Part shown: piece by piece, positions 36,202 to 49,384 of the stretch
Layout of the letters: every line of letters starts with the position of its first letter
Position numbering within the stretch: the first letter of the stretch is position 1
Origin: Linyphia triangularis
Taxonomy: Eukaryota; Arthropoda; Arachnida; Araneae; Linyphiidae
Assembly (NCBI GenBank): GCA_963978545.1
Contig: OZ021721.1
Coordinates: 109,031,366 to 109,095,365, forward strand
Length of the DNA: 64,000 bases
Direction of reading: 5' to 3'
Made by a program: the position numbers and the translations under genes
The notes under the pieces: generated by a model
What the model was told of the DNA's origin: nothing
The model's input: only the letters and a program-made list of their open reading frames with translations
Databases searched by the model: none

Positions 36202-36740
36202 ACATTGTTGACCGGTCACGAGTTAACTCGTGTTTTCATGGCCAAACGTTGCCGACTGGCAACGAGTAAACTCGTGATGCGCTTTTGTTTCACATCACCT
36301 TTGTTTTCTCAATGCGCTGTTCAAGGTCTGACTTGCATTTCTCGGGACCCTGTCTTCGGGGCCCTACATAAAATTTGGGAGAAGGCACATAATAGTTTTA
36401 TTGATAGTATTTGCCGGAAGGATTTTCGTCTTTAGTCAGCAAGTTTATTGATAACCATTTTCTAAAGTCCAAAATTACACAACAAAAAATCAAACAAAAT
36501 GTAATTCACCTTAATTTTACTCTTTTTTCCCGAGATTCAGTTGTTTAAGGACTGCTACTTAAAATCAGTTTAAGTTTGTTGTTTATTTTTGTTAAAAACA
36601 TAATTAAAAATGTTTAAAAAAAAACAGTGTTCAATTTAATTTCAACAATTTTGAAAATTTTAGGGCCTCCAAAATTTCGTTACGAAATAATAGCCTGTGA
36701 CATGAAATAATTTCGCAGTAAAATTACCGGTCAACAATGT
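36202..36740. mobile_element. 539-bp MITE with perfect 15-bp TIRs
   Basis: Ends ACATTGTTGACCGGT...ACCGGTCAACAATGT are exact complements. The left subterminal region has two near-palindromes, ACGAGTTAACTCGTG and ACGAGTAAACTCGTG (about 36218-36275). The target duplication is not clear. The 76-codon plus frame inside has no known domain. Confidence 0.85.
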
Positions 36741-37904
36741 ATTAAGAAAGAAATTTTCTCAAATCATTGCATTGGTTAACAGGTATATGTTCTTTCTTTT
36801 GATTTTTCCCGTCTTTCCAAATATTAACAGCTGTCTGTAAATCAGTATAGAAATAAAACAACACAAAAACAAAAGTAGCAGATGTTATGAAAAGGTGCTT
36901 GTATTTGAACACGTAACATTGTGATATGCCCCATTCTAACTTAAAATTAATTTTTAAAAATATTCTTAATTTCAAATTGATTTTTATAATTATAAATTCT
37001 TTTAAAAAGAGTTCTTAAATTGAAGCATTCGTTAGTTATCGAGAAGTTAAGTTGTTTGAGAAAAAATAAGCACCACTCCATTCATTAAAGGGATGAAAAA
37101 TTAATATATAAAACAATTTTAAAGTGCATTGGTAAATTTGTATTATCAAAAAAACTCATTAGTTATTTTATCTCTTATCAAAAACATAATTTACTAAGCA
37201 CCACATACGGGACTCTTTTTCTGAATGATAATAGCAAACCCATTTACTAAAATGTTTAAAAATTGTGCCCACTTTGAGTATAAAGTAGCATAAAGTATTT
37301 TTAATTTGTTTAAATAAATATACAATAATTTTAACTGCAAAAAATATCCCTGTTTTCCACTCGCAAAAATTGTATGTCCCGTGCGTCTGTTTATTAAATT
37401 CCCAAAAATAATCTTTTTGCAAAAATTTTAATAGTGATGGTACTATTAACATCTACCCATGTACCTATGTATTTTATAATTTTAGGTCTTAAAAATTCAG
37501 AAGAAATGTAACTTTTTTCTTGAGTATAAAAAATCTTTGTTTCTCCATGTCCCTTGCATCGCTTGCCTATAAATGCCTATTTAACCTAGTGATAAGATTA
37601 AATAGGCATTAATAGGTTATATAATGCATATTATATAACCATATAACAGCATTTCCATCTAACTTTACCACCAACTAAAATTATAGGTGAGAAAAACATA
37701 ACTAATAAATTCCTCATTAGTTTGTAACTTTAATTTGTTTAAAAGTAGAAAAAAGAGCTCAAAATGTCCCGTGAATTAGCCAGAGAATCATTCAAATATG
37801 TTTATTTTACTTTAAAATTCACAACAAACTTTTTCCCACCTGGCATAACATGTCAATGGTGCCAGGTATCCTGGAGTAGACTTGGACGTGGTTGGGAATC
37901 CACT
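36741..37904. other. no gene; contains two adjacent palindromes
   Basis: AT-rich. At 37566-37616, 19-bp arms (CCTATAAATGCCTATTTAA and an 18/19 complement) form a hairpin, followed directly by GGTTATATAATGCATATTAT-type dyad symmetry to 37640. No coding. Confidence 0.55.
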
Positions 37905-37908
37905 TTAA

Positions 37909-38172
37909 CCTTCTGAGGGTCACGGGCTTATATATCCGTCATTTGATCCCATTTTTTCCAGCAATACACAACCTTTTTAAATTTATAAATAAAATGTAAA
38001 ATAAAATCTTTTTTAAATCTTTTTATTAGGATGATAGTTTAAAACCTACTTAAAACAAAATAAATAAGAAATAATTTAAAAAAATTATATATTTGGATCA
38101 GAAATAAAATTTAAAAAGTATTGCAGGGAAAACAACTGTATAATTTCGCCCATTCCCTTGACGCTCAGAGGG
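37909..38172. mobile_element. TTAA-type MITE, one flank decayed
   Basis: The ends CCTTCTGAGGGTCACGGG and complement-of-CCCTCTGAGCGTCAAGGG are inverted. TTAA precedes the left end (37905-37908); the right flank reads TTCT. Short, non-coding, piggyBac-like in style. Confidence 0.65.
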
Positions 38173-38264
38173 TTCTGTAGGTCCCGGCATGATTAGCCGT
38201 TATTGAGCACATAAAAATAGATCATTGAGCGTATAAACCAACCAACCACAAGAAATTTGGTAAA

Positions 38265-38900
38265 ATTATATATATAAATAAAAAAGAGTTTTCTGTGTAA
38301 CGTTTTTTTTAATAGGAAGTCACAGTTCTTGCCGATCATGATGAAACTTGAAAATTTGACTACTGGCTAATTGAAATTTTTAAAAACCCTTCTCATCATC
38401 CTTTTTTGATCCCTTAGGAGGTATGATCATGAAATCTACAGTTCTATATCGATTAAGATTACATTTTGCATACTTGATCTTTAAAACAACAGAAAAAATC
38501 TTAGTTTTGTGAAATTTGGAAAATCTCCATCGTTTTATCCTTTAGGAGGAATGATAATAACTTGAGAACTGCTGAACCAATAAGAACAGGGTTTATTTTT
38601 ATAGGTATCTTAACTAATCCAAATAATCGGGAAAACATTTTCTTTCCATTATTTTATCAATAAAAAAATGAAATCGAGGAGAGGGAGGGAAGGGTAATGA
38701 TTTGAAATCTACTGAGTCAGTTTGAACCAGATGTTTTCAACAGTTAACTTGACTAATAGAGATTATTGGGAACACAATTTTATTCCAATGTTTTGTTGTT
38801 AAGGTGGTGAAATCTAAAATGAAGGTTCAGGGGGTATGCTTATAACTTGCAATGAACTGAACCAATTTGAACAGGGTTGTACAGGGTCACCGCTATTTCA
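38265..38900 (+). repeat. tandem diverged units of about 120 bp
   Basis: Each unit carries a CCTTTAGGAGG(A/T)ATGAT block followed by an ACTGxxCCAATxxGAACAGG-like block. Similar sequence occurs inverted near 51770-52000. It resembles the repeated body of a dispersed non-autonomous element; the family was not identified. Confidence 0.5.
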
Positions 38901-40704
38901 AACCGAGCCACACTCCGATACTTCAACTGGTTTAAATACAATCGGAATACAATCGTTGATAATTTTATATAGGCTTATTAACATAGGAAATCACAATCGA
39001 AATACAAAACAGGCTTCCATATGAACAATTCCTTTATACAGGGATTGTCACAAAATGAATTTAATTCATAAACTACTCAAATACGTAGAATTCAGATATT
39101 TTTTTTTTAATCTAGTTCACGATTCTGTAATAATCTGATTAATTCAGAAACCATCATTTAGGATATTTCCCTACGTTGATATTTTCTCCTTCTTTTAAAA
39201 AATTAGCAACTGAATTACAAATAAATTTTATTAATATCAAAGAACTTTTTATCAAATTAAATTGGTGTGATTTCTTAAATATACTTTTCTTTTTTAGATT
39301 ACATATCGTACTGTAAGTGAAAATTGTGTCTAACTGCTATTAATATAAACGAAATATTGTATATAAGACACGTATTTTACTTGAAATATCTTAAGCTAAG
39401 GTACACATATACATTGGGAATCGCGAAATTTGACTTGAGTAGACATTTTTATTGAAAAATATTCTAGAAAATTCATTACCTTTAAAATGATACCATTTCC
39501 TTTCTGAAACTCAAAAATACTTTTTAAAATACAGTCAGTTTTGAAATATTGTTTTATATTTCATTAATCATTAGTGTAACAAACTTAAACATTATTTTCT
39601 AAAGAATCACATTAATGTTATATTACGTTTCTTCAACAGACATAAATAACTTCAGCATGATTGGATTTATTTGTAATATTCAAATTATGTACAGTAGAAA
39701 ACAGCCGTGAGTACTGTTCCAAGAAAAATCTACTCTATATTGTTATAAACACATTTTTAAATACTTATAGATATTAACTTTTTTGCATGAAAACTATGTA
39801 TTTTCCACACTTTTTATCTAAAAACTAATAATTGAATAAATAGTAAAGATAAATTCTCAATCCTGGCTGAGACCAATTATCACTGTATTATCTTTTATTT
39901 GCAATAGTATAATATCTCTAAGTTAATTACAAGTTCATTTAGGTTGCAGATTAAAGTAAATGTGAGGATTTAACATTAATATATTTAATTTCCTTTAGAT
40001 ATTAATGCACTGTTTAAAATGGAAAGGGAAATGCAATGAAATTAAGAAGATATTGTTAATGAAACCTAAATAATCTAATTTAGATAATAATTGACAAATT
40101 AAAACTCGATCAAAGTTTAATTTTTAAATTTAAATGTTTCTCTTACCGATTCATTTGCTACGAAAATTAATTCAAAAGTATTCAAAAATGTTAATCTTTA
40201 TTCAAACTAACAAGGTATCCAATTAGAGAATCTGATATTCAATTAGAGAATTATTAACTTTCTCTCTCTAGCAACTAAAAATAAAATTTCATTCTCCATC
40301 GTAGAAGTTCATAATGATTTTAAGATATTGAAGGCTATATAAAAATTGCAAGAACATAAAATGCATCCAAGCTAATTTCACTAAGATGTATAATTATTGA
40401 TTTATATATTTTATTAACAAGCAGGATCAGAGTATTTCAAATAGAGACAGTTTAAATCATTGTAGTTTAAGAATACTTAACATTTTTTTTAATTCATTTA
40501 AATTGTTAATTTTCCTATTCAAGTGACATTTTTAAACAAATAATTAAGAAGTTTTAAATGATAATTTACTTAAGACGTCTTAATTTCACTGCATAAAACT
40601 AATTTTGTAGAATACTTTTGAACACTTTATATACACCGTTGCTTTTCAATAAAATGTACAACTCATTATTTAACTCGGTATACTACTAATGCCTTTATAC
40701 TTAT
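38901..40704. other. no gene seen
   Basis: AT-rich; no frame, RNA gene or element end recognised. Confidence 0.45.
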
Positions 40705-41100
40705 AATGAGAGTAACATTGATGTTTGTATGAGTTCATAGTGGAAGATTTTTAAGAAAAACTGGTCAAGAGCGAATACTCACTCTCAGACTGTTCCGTAA
40801 TACAATGAGAGTAACATTAATGTTTCTATGAGTTCATAGTGGAAGATTTTTAAGAAAAACTGGTCAAGAGCGAATACTCACTCTCAGACTGTTCCGTAAT
40901 ACAATGAGAATAACATTAATGTTTCTATGAGTTCATAGTGGAAGATTTTTAAGAAAAACTGGTCAAGAGCGAATACTCACTCTCAGACTGTTCCGTAATA
41001 CAATGAGAGTAACATTAATGTTTCTATGAGTTCATAGTGGAAGATTTTTAAGAAAAACTGGTCAAGAGCGAATACTCACTCTCAGACTGTTCCGTAATAC
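40705..41100 (+). repeat. tandem array, four 99-bp units
   Basis: Units start AATGAGAGTAACATTAATG at 40705, 40804, 40903 and 41002, with an exact 99-bp period and only a few substitutions. The array ends sharply at 41100. No coding frame is maintained. Confidence 0.95.
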
Positions 41101-43208
41101 AACACTGGTAAGGGAGTCCTCACCCTTGATTTTTCTTTTGATATCGTAACCTTCGGATAAGGAACCATTTTAGAGAGGGACACCAAATCCTTTCTTAATG
41201 ATCTATAGACCAATATCCTGCCAAAATAAGTCAGTATATCGACAATAACAAAGTTAATATACAGCTTATTTTTAGAGAGGTAACCTTTTACACTCATCTA
41301 AAATATTAAATAGTTTAACTTTATCTCTTTGAGCACAAAATATTTTAAGGAAAAAAAATAATGATCAATATGGTATTTGTAGTTTTCTAGAAATATGATT
41401 TTTGTTTAAATCTTTTTGTTTTCTATCTTTACTTTTAAAATTTAAAAGGCGATAGGTAATTTCCGACAGTTACATGTTTTGTTTAAAGAGTTTAAACAAA
41501 CAACAGATGTAATATACAGTGTGATTTCCAAAATTCTTTTAAACTCTTTAAATTTGAAACGGCGTCTCGTATAACCAGGGAAGAAACTTATGGAGGAGAC
41601 CTATGTACCTAGCGCCGCCTTTTTTTCCATGCACAAAAAATGAGCCACTGAGCCATTTAAAAATGTGAAACTGATATGCATGAATCGTTATAGTAATTAC
41701 TTCCCATGGAATTAATATAAATACTTAAAATAATAGATTCTGTCAAATAGAACATTTTTAGAAATTTCACAAATGGTCCTAGTCGCAAGACCTCTTTGTA
41801 CAGTACCCAAAAAAAAAATCAAAACGATGGCTATATCTTCGGTTCTAATTATCGTAGAATCATACGGTTTGCACCAAAATGTTTTGCTTACGATTTTCTA
41901 TATATCTGATGCTATTTTGTTCTCTTAAGGGACCTTTTACTAAATAAAAGTAACGCTATCTTCGAAAATTTCAATACGAATCCCTATTTTTTATCATTTC
42001 ATTCGATTTAGAATACATCATTTACCGATTATACGAAATTTCAATGAAATATGTTGAAAAATACGTCACTTATGAGCGAAAATGTTTCGACCATTTTTTG
42101 ACCGATCTTAGGGGAGAATTTTCATAAAAGGAAAGGTATTTTTAAGGTTCTTCTTCACAGCGGGAGAAATCGAACGGTCGGTGAGGCGTTTCAAGACCGT
42201 TAAAAAATACAAATATCTGTCTAAAACTGCACAGAAACTACTTGGATTTATAGTGTCATGTTTAAGATTAATACAAAAATAGCAAGTAAACGCAAAAGTA
42301 ACATAATTTATTTACAACTTTAAAGATGTGCATTCTTCATACGAAATAAATAAAATATCGAAAACTGTAATTGCAGAAGTATAACGTATACTTCTGATAA
42401 TTAGAAAATTAATAAATATAAAATATAGGCATTAGTAAACAGTATTCAGCAAAGCGTGATTATTTTACAGAAACATTTCACTGTAAACACAAATGTAACT
42501 TGATCGTTGAAATTATTTATAAAATAAAAAAAATTACATGATTCAGTAAAATTTTAAAAGGATAACTTATTGAAATTGCTTAAAAAATGTTGTTTTAAAT
42601 AAATGTAATTTAAGAAAGTAAATTTTTTTTTTAAAAAAGGACACTGTTGAAAACCACACAAAACATATGTTCCACGATTCCAAACACGTTAGACAAATTA
42701 AAAAAAATGTAAAATAAAACTGCTTTGTTTGTATAAAATAATATTTCTTTTTGTAATTTCAAGAAATTCTGTTCTGATTCACCCCGCTGTTCCTATTCAC
42801 CCCAATTTATGATAATGAACGTTGTGCGATTTTCCACACCTCTAGTTTACCTTGAATTAATATTTGATAAATTTCCAAAAGTCGTCTACTATACGGTCCC
42901 TTAAAGTGAGCGTTTTTTACATTTTTGCTAAAAAAATCGAGAACTAAAAATCAGAATGGAAAGAAAAAAATTGTGTGGGGGTTTTAGACCATGGTAAATC
43001 TAATGAAAGCAAAAAAACTATAAGTTTCTATTCAAAAAAATTTAAAATTGTTTTATTAATTAATAATTAATTATTAAAAAAAATGGATGCAAAAGTTGAT
43101 TGCTATTTATGTTTGGCAATTTACAAACTATCTTTTGAAAAAAAAAATACTGAAATATATTAATTATTTAAGTATTTATGGCCAAAAAACCAACTTTTTT
43201 ATTTAACA

Positions 43209-45464
43209 CTAGCTGAATACCCGTGCTGCGCTACGAAATTTTACCATTAGCATTTTAGCGATCAAAAGACATTCATGTATTCTACACTTCAGACGTTTGC
43301 TCCCTTTTCGATCCCGACAAATTGATTTATCAAAATAGGAACTTTCCTTTGTTGACATTTTAAACGAACTTTATAATTGTGAATAGTAAACTGGAATAGT
43401 TTATTGTGTTTATGTTTGCTCTTAGTTCTAAATTTCAAAGTAGTAGCTGTATTGGAATTAAGTTAATTAGACATTAAGTTAATCCTCGTATAGTTTCAAT
43501 GTTGCGTCGTCTTTTCATCCCTTAAAAATTCGTTAATCGATATTGGAATGACTTATTTTTTTAACATTTGCAAAAAAATATCAGAAAAATGACTACATTG
43601 GAAGAGGAACATTCGGATATCCCTCGTTTGGAACATTTAACCCCTTTTCGACCACTTAAAGTGTGTTAATCGAGATCGGAATAGTTTACTTTTTCTATTT
43701 TTACCATTGTTGATATTTGTGCCGATTTTCAGAGTTGTGACTATGTGGGAAGTAGGATTTTCGAATGTCCCCCGTTTGGAACGTTTAACCCCTTTTCGAC
43801 CCCTTAAAGTGGGTTAATCGAGATCGGAATAGTTTACTTTTTCTATTTTTACCATTGTTGATATTTGTGCCGATTTTCAGAGTTGTGACTATGTGGGAAG
43901 TAGGATTTTCGAATGTCCCCCGTTTGGAACGTTTAACCCCTTTTCGACCCCTTAAAGTGTGTTAATCGAGATCGGAATAGTTTACTTTTTCTATTTTTAC
44001 CATTGTTGATATTTGTGCCGATTTTCAGAGTTGTGACTATGTGGGAAGTAGGATTTTCGAATGTCCCCCGTTTGGAACGTTTGACCCCTTTTCGACCCCT
44101 TAAAGTGTGTTAATCGAGATCGGAATAGTTTACTTTTTCTATTTTTACCATTGTTGATATTTGTGCCGATTTTCAGCGTTGTGACTATGTGGGAAGTAGG
44201 ATTTTCGAATGTCCCCCGTTTGGAACGTTTGACCCCTTTTCGACCCCTTAAAGTGTGTTAATCGAGATCGGAATAGTTTACTTTTTCTATTTTTACCATT
44301 GTTGATATTTGTGCCGATTTTCAGAGTTGTGACTATGTGGGAAGTAGGATTTTCGAATGTCCCCCGTTTGGAACGTTTGACCCCTTTTCGACCCCTTAAA
44401 GTGTGTTAATCGAGATCGGAATAGTTTACTTTTTCTATTTTTACCATTGTTGATATTTGTGCCGATTTTCAGCGTTGTGACTATGTGGGAAGTAGGATTT
44501 TCGAATGTCCCCCGTTTGGAACGTTTGACCCCTTTTCGACCCCTTAAAGTGTGTTAATCGAGATCGGAATAGTTTACTTTTTCTATTTTTACCATTGTTG
44601 ATATTTGTGCCGATTTTCAGAGTTGTGACTATGTGGGAAGTAGGATTTTCGAATGTCCCCCGTTTGGAACGTTTGACCCCTTTTCGACCCCTTAAAGTGT
44701 GTTAATCGAGATCGGAATAGTTTACTTTTTCTATTTTTACCATTGTTGATATTTGTGCCGATTTTTAGAGTTGTGACTATGTGGGAAGTAGGATTTTCGA
44801 ATGTCCCCCGTTTGGAACGTTTGACCCCTTTTCGACCCCTTAAAGTGTGTTAATCGAGATCGGAATAGTTTACTTTTTCTATTTTTACCATTGTTGATAT
44901 TTGTGCCGATTTTCAGAGTTGTGACTATGTGGGAAGTAGGATTTTCGAATGTCCCCCGTTTGGAACGTTTGACCCCTTTTCGACCCCTTAAAGTGTGTTA
45001 ATCGAGATCGGAATAGTTTACTTTTTCTATTTTTACCATTGTTGATATTTGTGCCGATTTTCAGAGTTGTGACTATGTGGGAAGTAGGATTTTCGAATGT
45101 CCCCCGTTTGGAACGTTTGACCCCTTTTCGACCCCTTAAAGTGTGTTAATCGAGATCGGAATAGTTTACTTTGTCTATTTTTACCATTGTTGATATTTGT
45201 GCCGATTTTCAGAGTTGTGACTATGTGGGAAGTAGGATTTTCGAATGTCCCCCGTTTGGAACGTTTGACCCCTTTTCGACCCCTTAAAGTGTGTTAATCG
45301 AGATCGGAATAGTTTACTTTTTCTATTTTTACCATTGTTGATATTTGTGCCGATTTTCAGAGTTGTGACTATGTGGGAAGTGGGAGAATTAGTGATGAGT
45401 GAGTCAGTGAGTCAGTGAGTGAGTGAGTGAGTGAGTGAGGGCTTTGCCTTATATATATAGAGAT
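43209..45464 (+). repeat. element with 148-bp minisatellite
   Basis: It starts CTAGCTGAATACCCGTGCTG, a style common at the ends of arthropod dispersed elements, and ends GGCTTTGCCTTATATATATA after a TGAG microsatellite (45395-45440). The core is a tandem array of 148-bp units. The marker CGAGATCGGA occurs at 43671, 43819, 43967 and then every 148 bp to 45299, giving about 12 copies, preceded by one diverged unit. Units differ at only a few positions (for example TTCAGAG versus TTCAGCG). Confidence 0.9.
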
Positions 45465-46435
45465 TAATTTATCATTTTCTTTTTATCATTTAAATTACAA
45501 ACCATTCATTAGAAAACTACGAATTTTTGTATTTCGACATTTTTTTGGATGCTGAATCCAAATATGGGATAATATTATGAAGTTGCTATTGAACTTTTTA
45601 AAGTTTGGTTCTGTTTTAATATGTAGATGACTCCTCATGACAAAAAAAACTACATGCAATTATTAAAAACCTTCCACGATTTACAACGGTACCTTTTGTT
45701 TGTTATTTCAACAATTAGAGCACAAGATATAGCCATCGTTCTGATTTTTTTGGAGGGTACTGTACCTTGGCCGGTAGCTGATGTATCTAGGAGCATTCTC
45801 TTTAAGTGAGGTTTCAGTCCGTAATGAACAGAAAACAAACATACACAGATGAATTTTATAAAAGAAACATTATCAAATAATTATCAGTCATTGGTTTATC
45901 ATATAATAACTATATTAAATATCAATGTGTCAAATTATTAGTGAATTACAAGTATTTTCATAACTTGAAAAACTGATTCCTGAAAAATGAGCAGCATGCA
46001 TTATTCCTTTGAAACACCAAAAAATTTTGGTTTTGGCAATTTTAACACAATAAGCAGCTATGTGACCTTAGGTACACGACTTGGTAATTTCATTTAAAAT
46101 GTCTTCTACTAAAAATGCACTTATAGAAAGTACTTATTTAAACATCTCATTTACTACTTAAAGATACAAACAAAATTAGTTACTAGAATTCAAAGAAAAG
46201 TATTTCACTTAACTTTGTAAAACAATAAAAGACATGACCTGCAAAACGTTACTGCAGACCATATAAAAACGTTTTTCATTTATAACTTGCAACAGCTTTC
46301 TCCTCTAAGATTTCAAAATGGCTGCTAAAAGAGCAATTGGGTGTTGCCACTTACCCAAATGAGGAAAAAAACTTAGAGTTAAACATTATTCAATAAAAGT
46401 GGGGTGATCCTAGGTACATGGTGGCTCTAGGTAAG

Positions 46436-46500
46436 ACTTAGACCTAGGGGAGACTTAGACCTAGGGGAGACTTAGACCTAGGTGGTCTAAGTCTCCCCTA
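46436..46500 (+). repeat. 17-bp tandem run with inverted terminal unit
   Basis: GACTTAGACCTAGGGGA is repeated about three times and is followed by its complement (TCTAAGTCTCCCCTA). It can form a hairpin. Confidence 0.85.
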
Positions 46501-46844
46501 CCTATAGTAAAGTGATTATGCTAAATATTTTGACCGCGACCCTAGTGACAATTTATGTAAGTTGCAAAAAATAATTAAAAAAACTAAAGGAGATAGGTAA
46601 ACAAATTCAAATAAAAAAACTTTCACAAAAATATGACAAACTACAAAAGAAATGTTCATATAATTTTCTGTAAAATGGGCAGAGATATTCATGCTTAAAC
46701 ATAAGGACTATTCATGACTTCAAAAAAGGGTTATCTCGGAAATCAAAAACTTGCTGACTGGTGTTATACAAATTTTAGTTATTTTTGAAAATATTTCTAT
46801 ATAATTAAGTTTCAAAATATTTAACCTAGTCACTTTACTATAGG
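46501..46844. mobile_element. TA-flanked MITE (344 bp)
   Basis: Ends CCTATAGTAAAGTGA...TCACTTTACTATAGG are exact 15-bp inverted repeats with TA at 46499-46500 and 46845-46846. It is non-coding. It sits in the right arm of the 41.5-46.9-kb composite, and the left arm shows the uninterrupted sequence. Confidence 0.88.
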
Positions 46845-46948
46845 TATACGTTACTTCCCTGGCTATATGAGACGCCATTTCAAATATAAAAGACTTAAAA
46901 GGATGTTAGGAACAAACCTAATAGTGAAGCAGTACATAACACAGTAAA

Positions 46949-47642
46949 CAAGAAGTCGGCGATATATCGATACCATGATATTTTTTAAAAAAATATTGAT
47001 AGTAAAAATATCGATAGTAAAAATATCGATGGTAAAAATATCGATACAAGTAACCGATATATCGATATTTTCAAACATTTTTAGTTTTTTTGATGATCGT
47101 TTTGTAGTTCCAGGTGTTTTTTCGATTTTCTTTATTTCTTTTCAAAAACTTCAAAACTAAAGTTTGGACTTGACTGAGAAACAGTTAAAATGGCACCCTA
47201 ACCAAAAAGAAAACATAATGTAATGAAAAGATAAAATAATTTATTAGTAGTCATTAACATAGCGCCATTTCTGTTGCCAACGTGTGCATGGAATTTGCTT
47301 ATAATTTTAAATATTAAAAGCATCTCTATCAGCAAAATATGTTGTAAACTACTTTTCAAAATTTCTTCTTTAAAAATAAATGTGAATTTATGCATCGAAA
47401 TCCAAATGTATTTTATTTATTCTGATTGATGATATAATTTATTTATTATAACAATTTTTATAATTTATTTATTAAAACAATTTTGGCATGAATTCATGAA
47501 AAGTAGAAATTTGCCCCGAAAAACTTCGTTTCTGGCAAAATTTAAAATCAAATAATAAAAAAAATCACTATGGATATATCGATATTTTTTCTATACAACG
47601 ATATAGTATCGATATTTATTTTGATCGATATTTCCCACTTCT
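46949..47642. mobile_element. hAT-like MITE (694 bp) rich in TATCGAT
   Basis: An identical 8-bp duplication ACAGTAAA (46941-46948 and 47643-47650) matches the hAT target length. The ends are imperfect inverted repeats (CAAGAAGTCGGCGATATATC versus complement-of-AGAAGTGGGAAATATCGATC). Near each end are clusters of ATATCGATA, including three 15-bp units GATAGTAAAAATATC (about 46999-47045). No transposase. Confidence 0.85.
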
Positions 47643-47650
47643 ACAGTAAA

Positions 47651-49380
47651 CCCTCTTAACCTGCCTAACTAGGTTACTAAATTCATTAAATAGAACTGGA
47701 TTCAAGTGAACTAATTACAGCACCTATATTTTCTCAAAAATTGTTTATCATTCAGAATTATAGTTTCCCCGCAATATATTTTTAAAAACTTTCTACTAGC
47801 CTTATGAGTGATTTGATATGGGAATGATTTCGACTATTAATCAGCTATCGAACAGTTTTCGACAAAAAAAATGTATTTCTTATTGCATTCCAATTTGATT
47901 AATCATTAAATTATGTTATTACACTGCTTCACCTTCAGTTAAGAGTTTTTTATCCATATTTTTACAGCATCTCAAACTTGTATCCACAATCTTTCAAGAT
48001 GGGGAAGATTTCCACTCTTCATCACTTTATTATACAATTTGCAACAAAAATCTATTTCTCATTGTATCCTAATTTAATAAATCATTAAATTATATTATTC
48101 AACCTCCTCTCACTCAATTTAGAGTTTTTACTCCATTTCTTACAGCATCTGAAACTTGTATCCTCAATCTCACACTCTACAGATGTTATGTCAAAGCTCT
48201 TCACCCTCTTTAACTCCATTTTCTGGAACGAAAATTTCATTATAATTCTTCTCTCGCAACTAGCTTAAAAGCTTTTCTGCTGACACTAACTTTAGTTGAG
48301 GTGTCAGAGAAACTTTTCTTTGTTTCTCAGGAGCTAAACTGACTGGCACCAATTGGCTTTTATTTAAATGGTGGGTGGTTTTTTTTTTTTTTTTTTTTGT
48401 TTTTTTTAAATCTAAATCTATGCAGGTAGATTTTATTCGATAAGAAAAAAATCAATTTAATTGTTTAAAAGATTAATTTCTTACTCCAGAAAAAAAATTT
48501 ATTATTATTGTTTATTATTGCACGAAAATATTATTTTAGTTTAGTCATTGTAATATAACCTAGTAACGCTTATGTGATATTTGATCATTTTTAGTCAAAA
48601 TAAGGGAACTATCTATTACAAATAAAGCAAAGAGTATTTCTATCTTTTCTTATTAAACAATTTAGACTCATTTTTCAATAATTTACGTAATTAAATAATT
48701 TCCATTAATTTTTTTCTTATCAATATTCAGATCGTATTAATATGTATCGTATCACAATTCATATCATATTAAATTCATTTTTCAATAATTCACTTAATAT
48801 AATAACAACATAATTCAAAAATTTAAATTAATTTGTTTCTTATCATAAAAGAAGACATTACATTTTGTATTATTGGAAAAAATATTATTTTAGTTGATTT
48901 GAAGTTGAAATATAGCTTTATTAACGTTTACACTCTATTTGATCATTTTTAATACTAATCATTGCAACTATTTATTGTAGATAGAACACATTATTTTTAT
49001 CCTTTGTAATTAAATAGTTTAAATGTTTTACCAAGCATAATAAAATTATACAATTATGTAACCATTTAAGATTTTATCATTATTGAACTTTTGAATTTAA
49101 ATTCAAATGTGTACCTCACTATCGTTAAATCTCATATATTGTTCTCCGTACAGTAAATACCTCAAGATTTTAAATACATTACATAATGAAAATTCTTATT
49201 GTCTTCAATCAGCCACATTTTATTTGTCTGGAAACATTAAACAATTAGTTTCAATAGCAAGTTAAAAAATTATTTCAAATCATGGTAAGAAAAAGTAAGG
49301 CAATTTTGTAATTTACTGTTTGCGAGTATTCCTAAATGATTGCCTTAATAATGTGGTTTCTTTACGTCAATGAATATTTA
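47651..49380. repeat. diverged tandem duplications, no gene
   Basis: A roughly 180-bp unit is duplicated at about 47870-48050 and 48050-48230. The shared blocks are TTAATCATTAAATTAT and TTACAGCATCT. A more diverged pair lies at about 48520-48720 and 48870-49060 (AATATTATTTTAGTT and TTTGATCATTTTTA). A T-rich run occurs near 48377-48400. Confidence 0.55.
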
Positions 49381-49384
49381 TTAA

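Larger units (their letters stand above)
41521..46915. mobile_element. composite region with inverted ends
   Basis: Outer blocks are inverted: TTTGAAACGGCGTCTCGTAT and CCAGGGAAG near 41556-41585 match the complement near 46853-46885. A second pair is GTACAGTACCC...ACGATGGCTATATCTT near 41800-41840 and its complement near 45710-45770. Between them lie a minisatellite-bearing element (43209-45464), a 17-bp tandem run and a TA-MITE (46501-46844). The left arm lacks the MITE. Likely one old foldback-type transposon enlarged by later insertions; its superfamily is unknown. Confidence 0.6.

Noticed and set aside
38238..38250. ACCAACCAACCACA as a SINE tail
   Set aside because: No SINE body or tRNA head lies next to it.
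43661..45385. Regular 148-bp repeats as a CRISPR-like array
   Set aside because: The whole unit repeats without unique spacers, in a eukaryotic context; it is a minisatellite.
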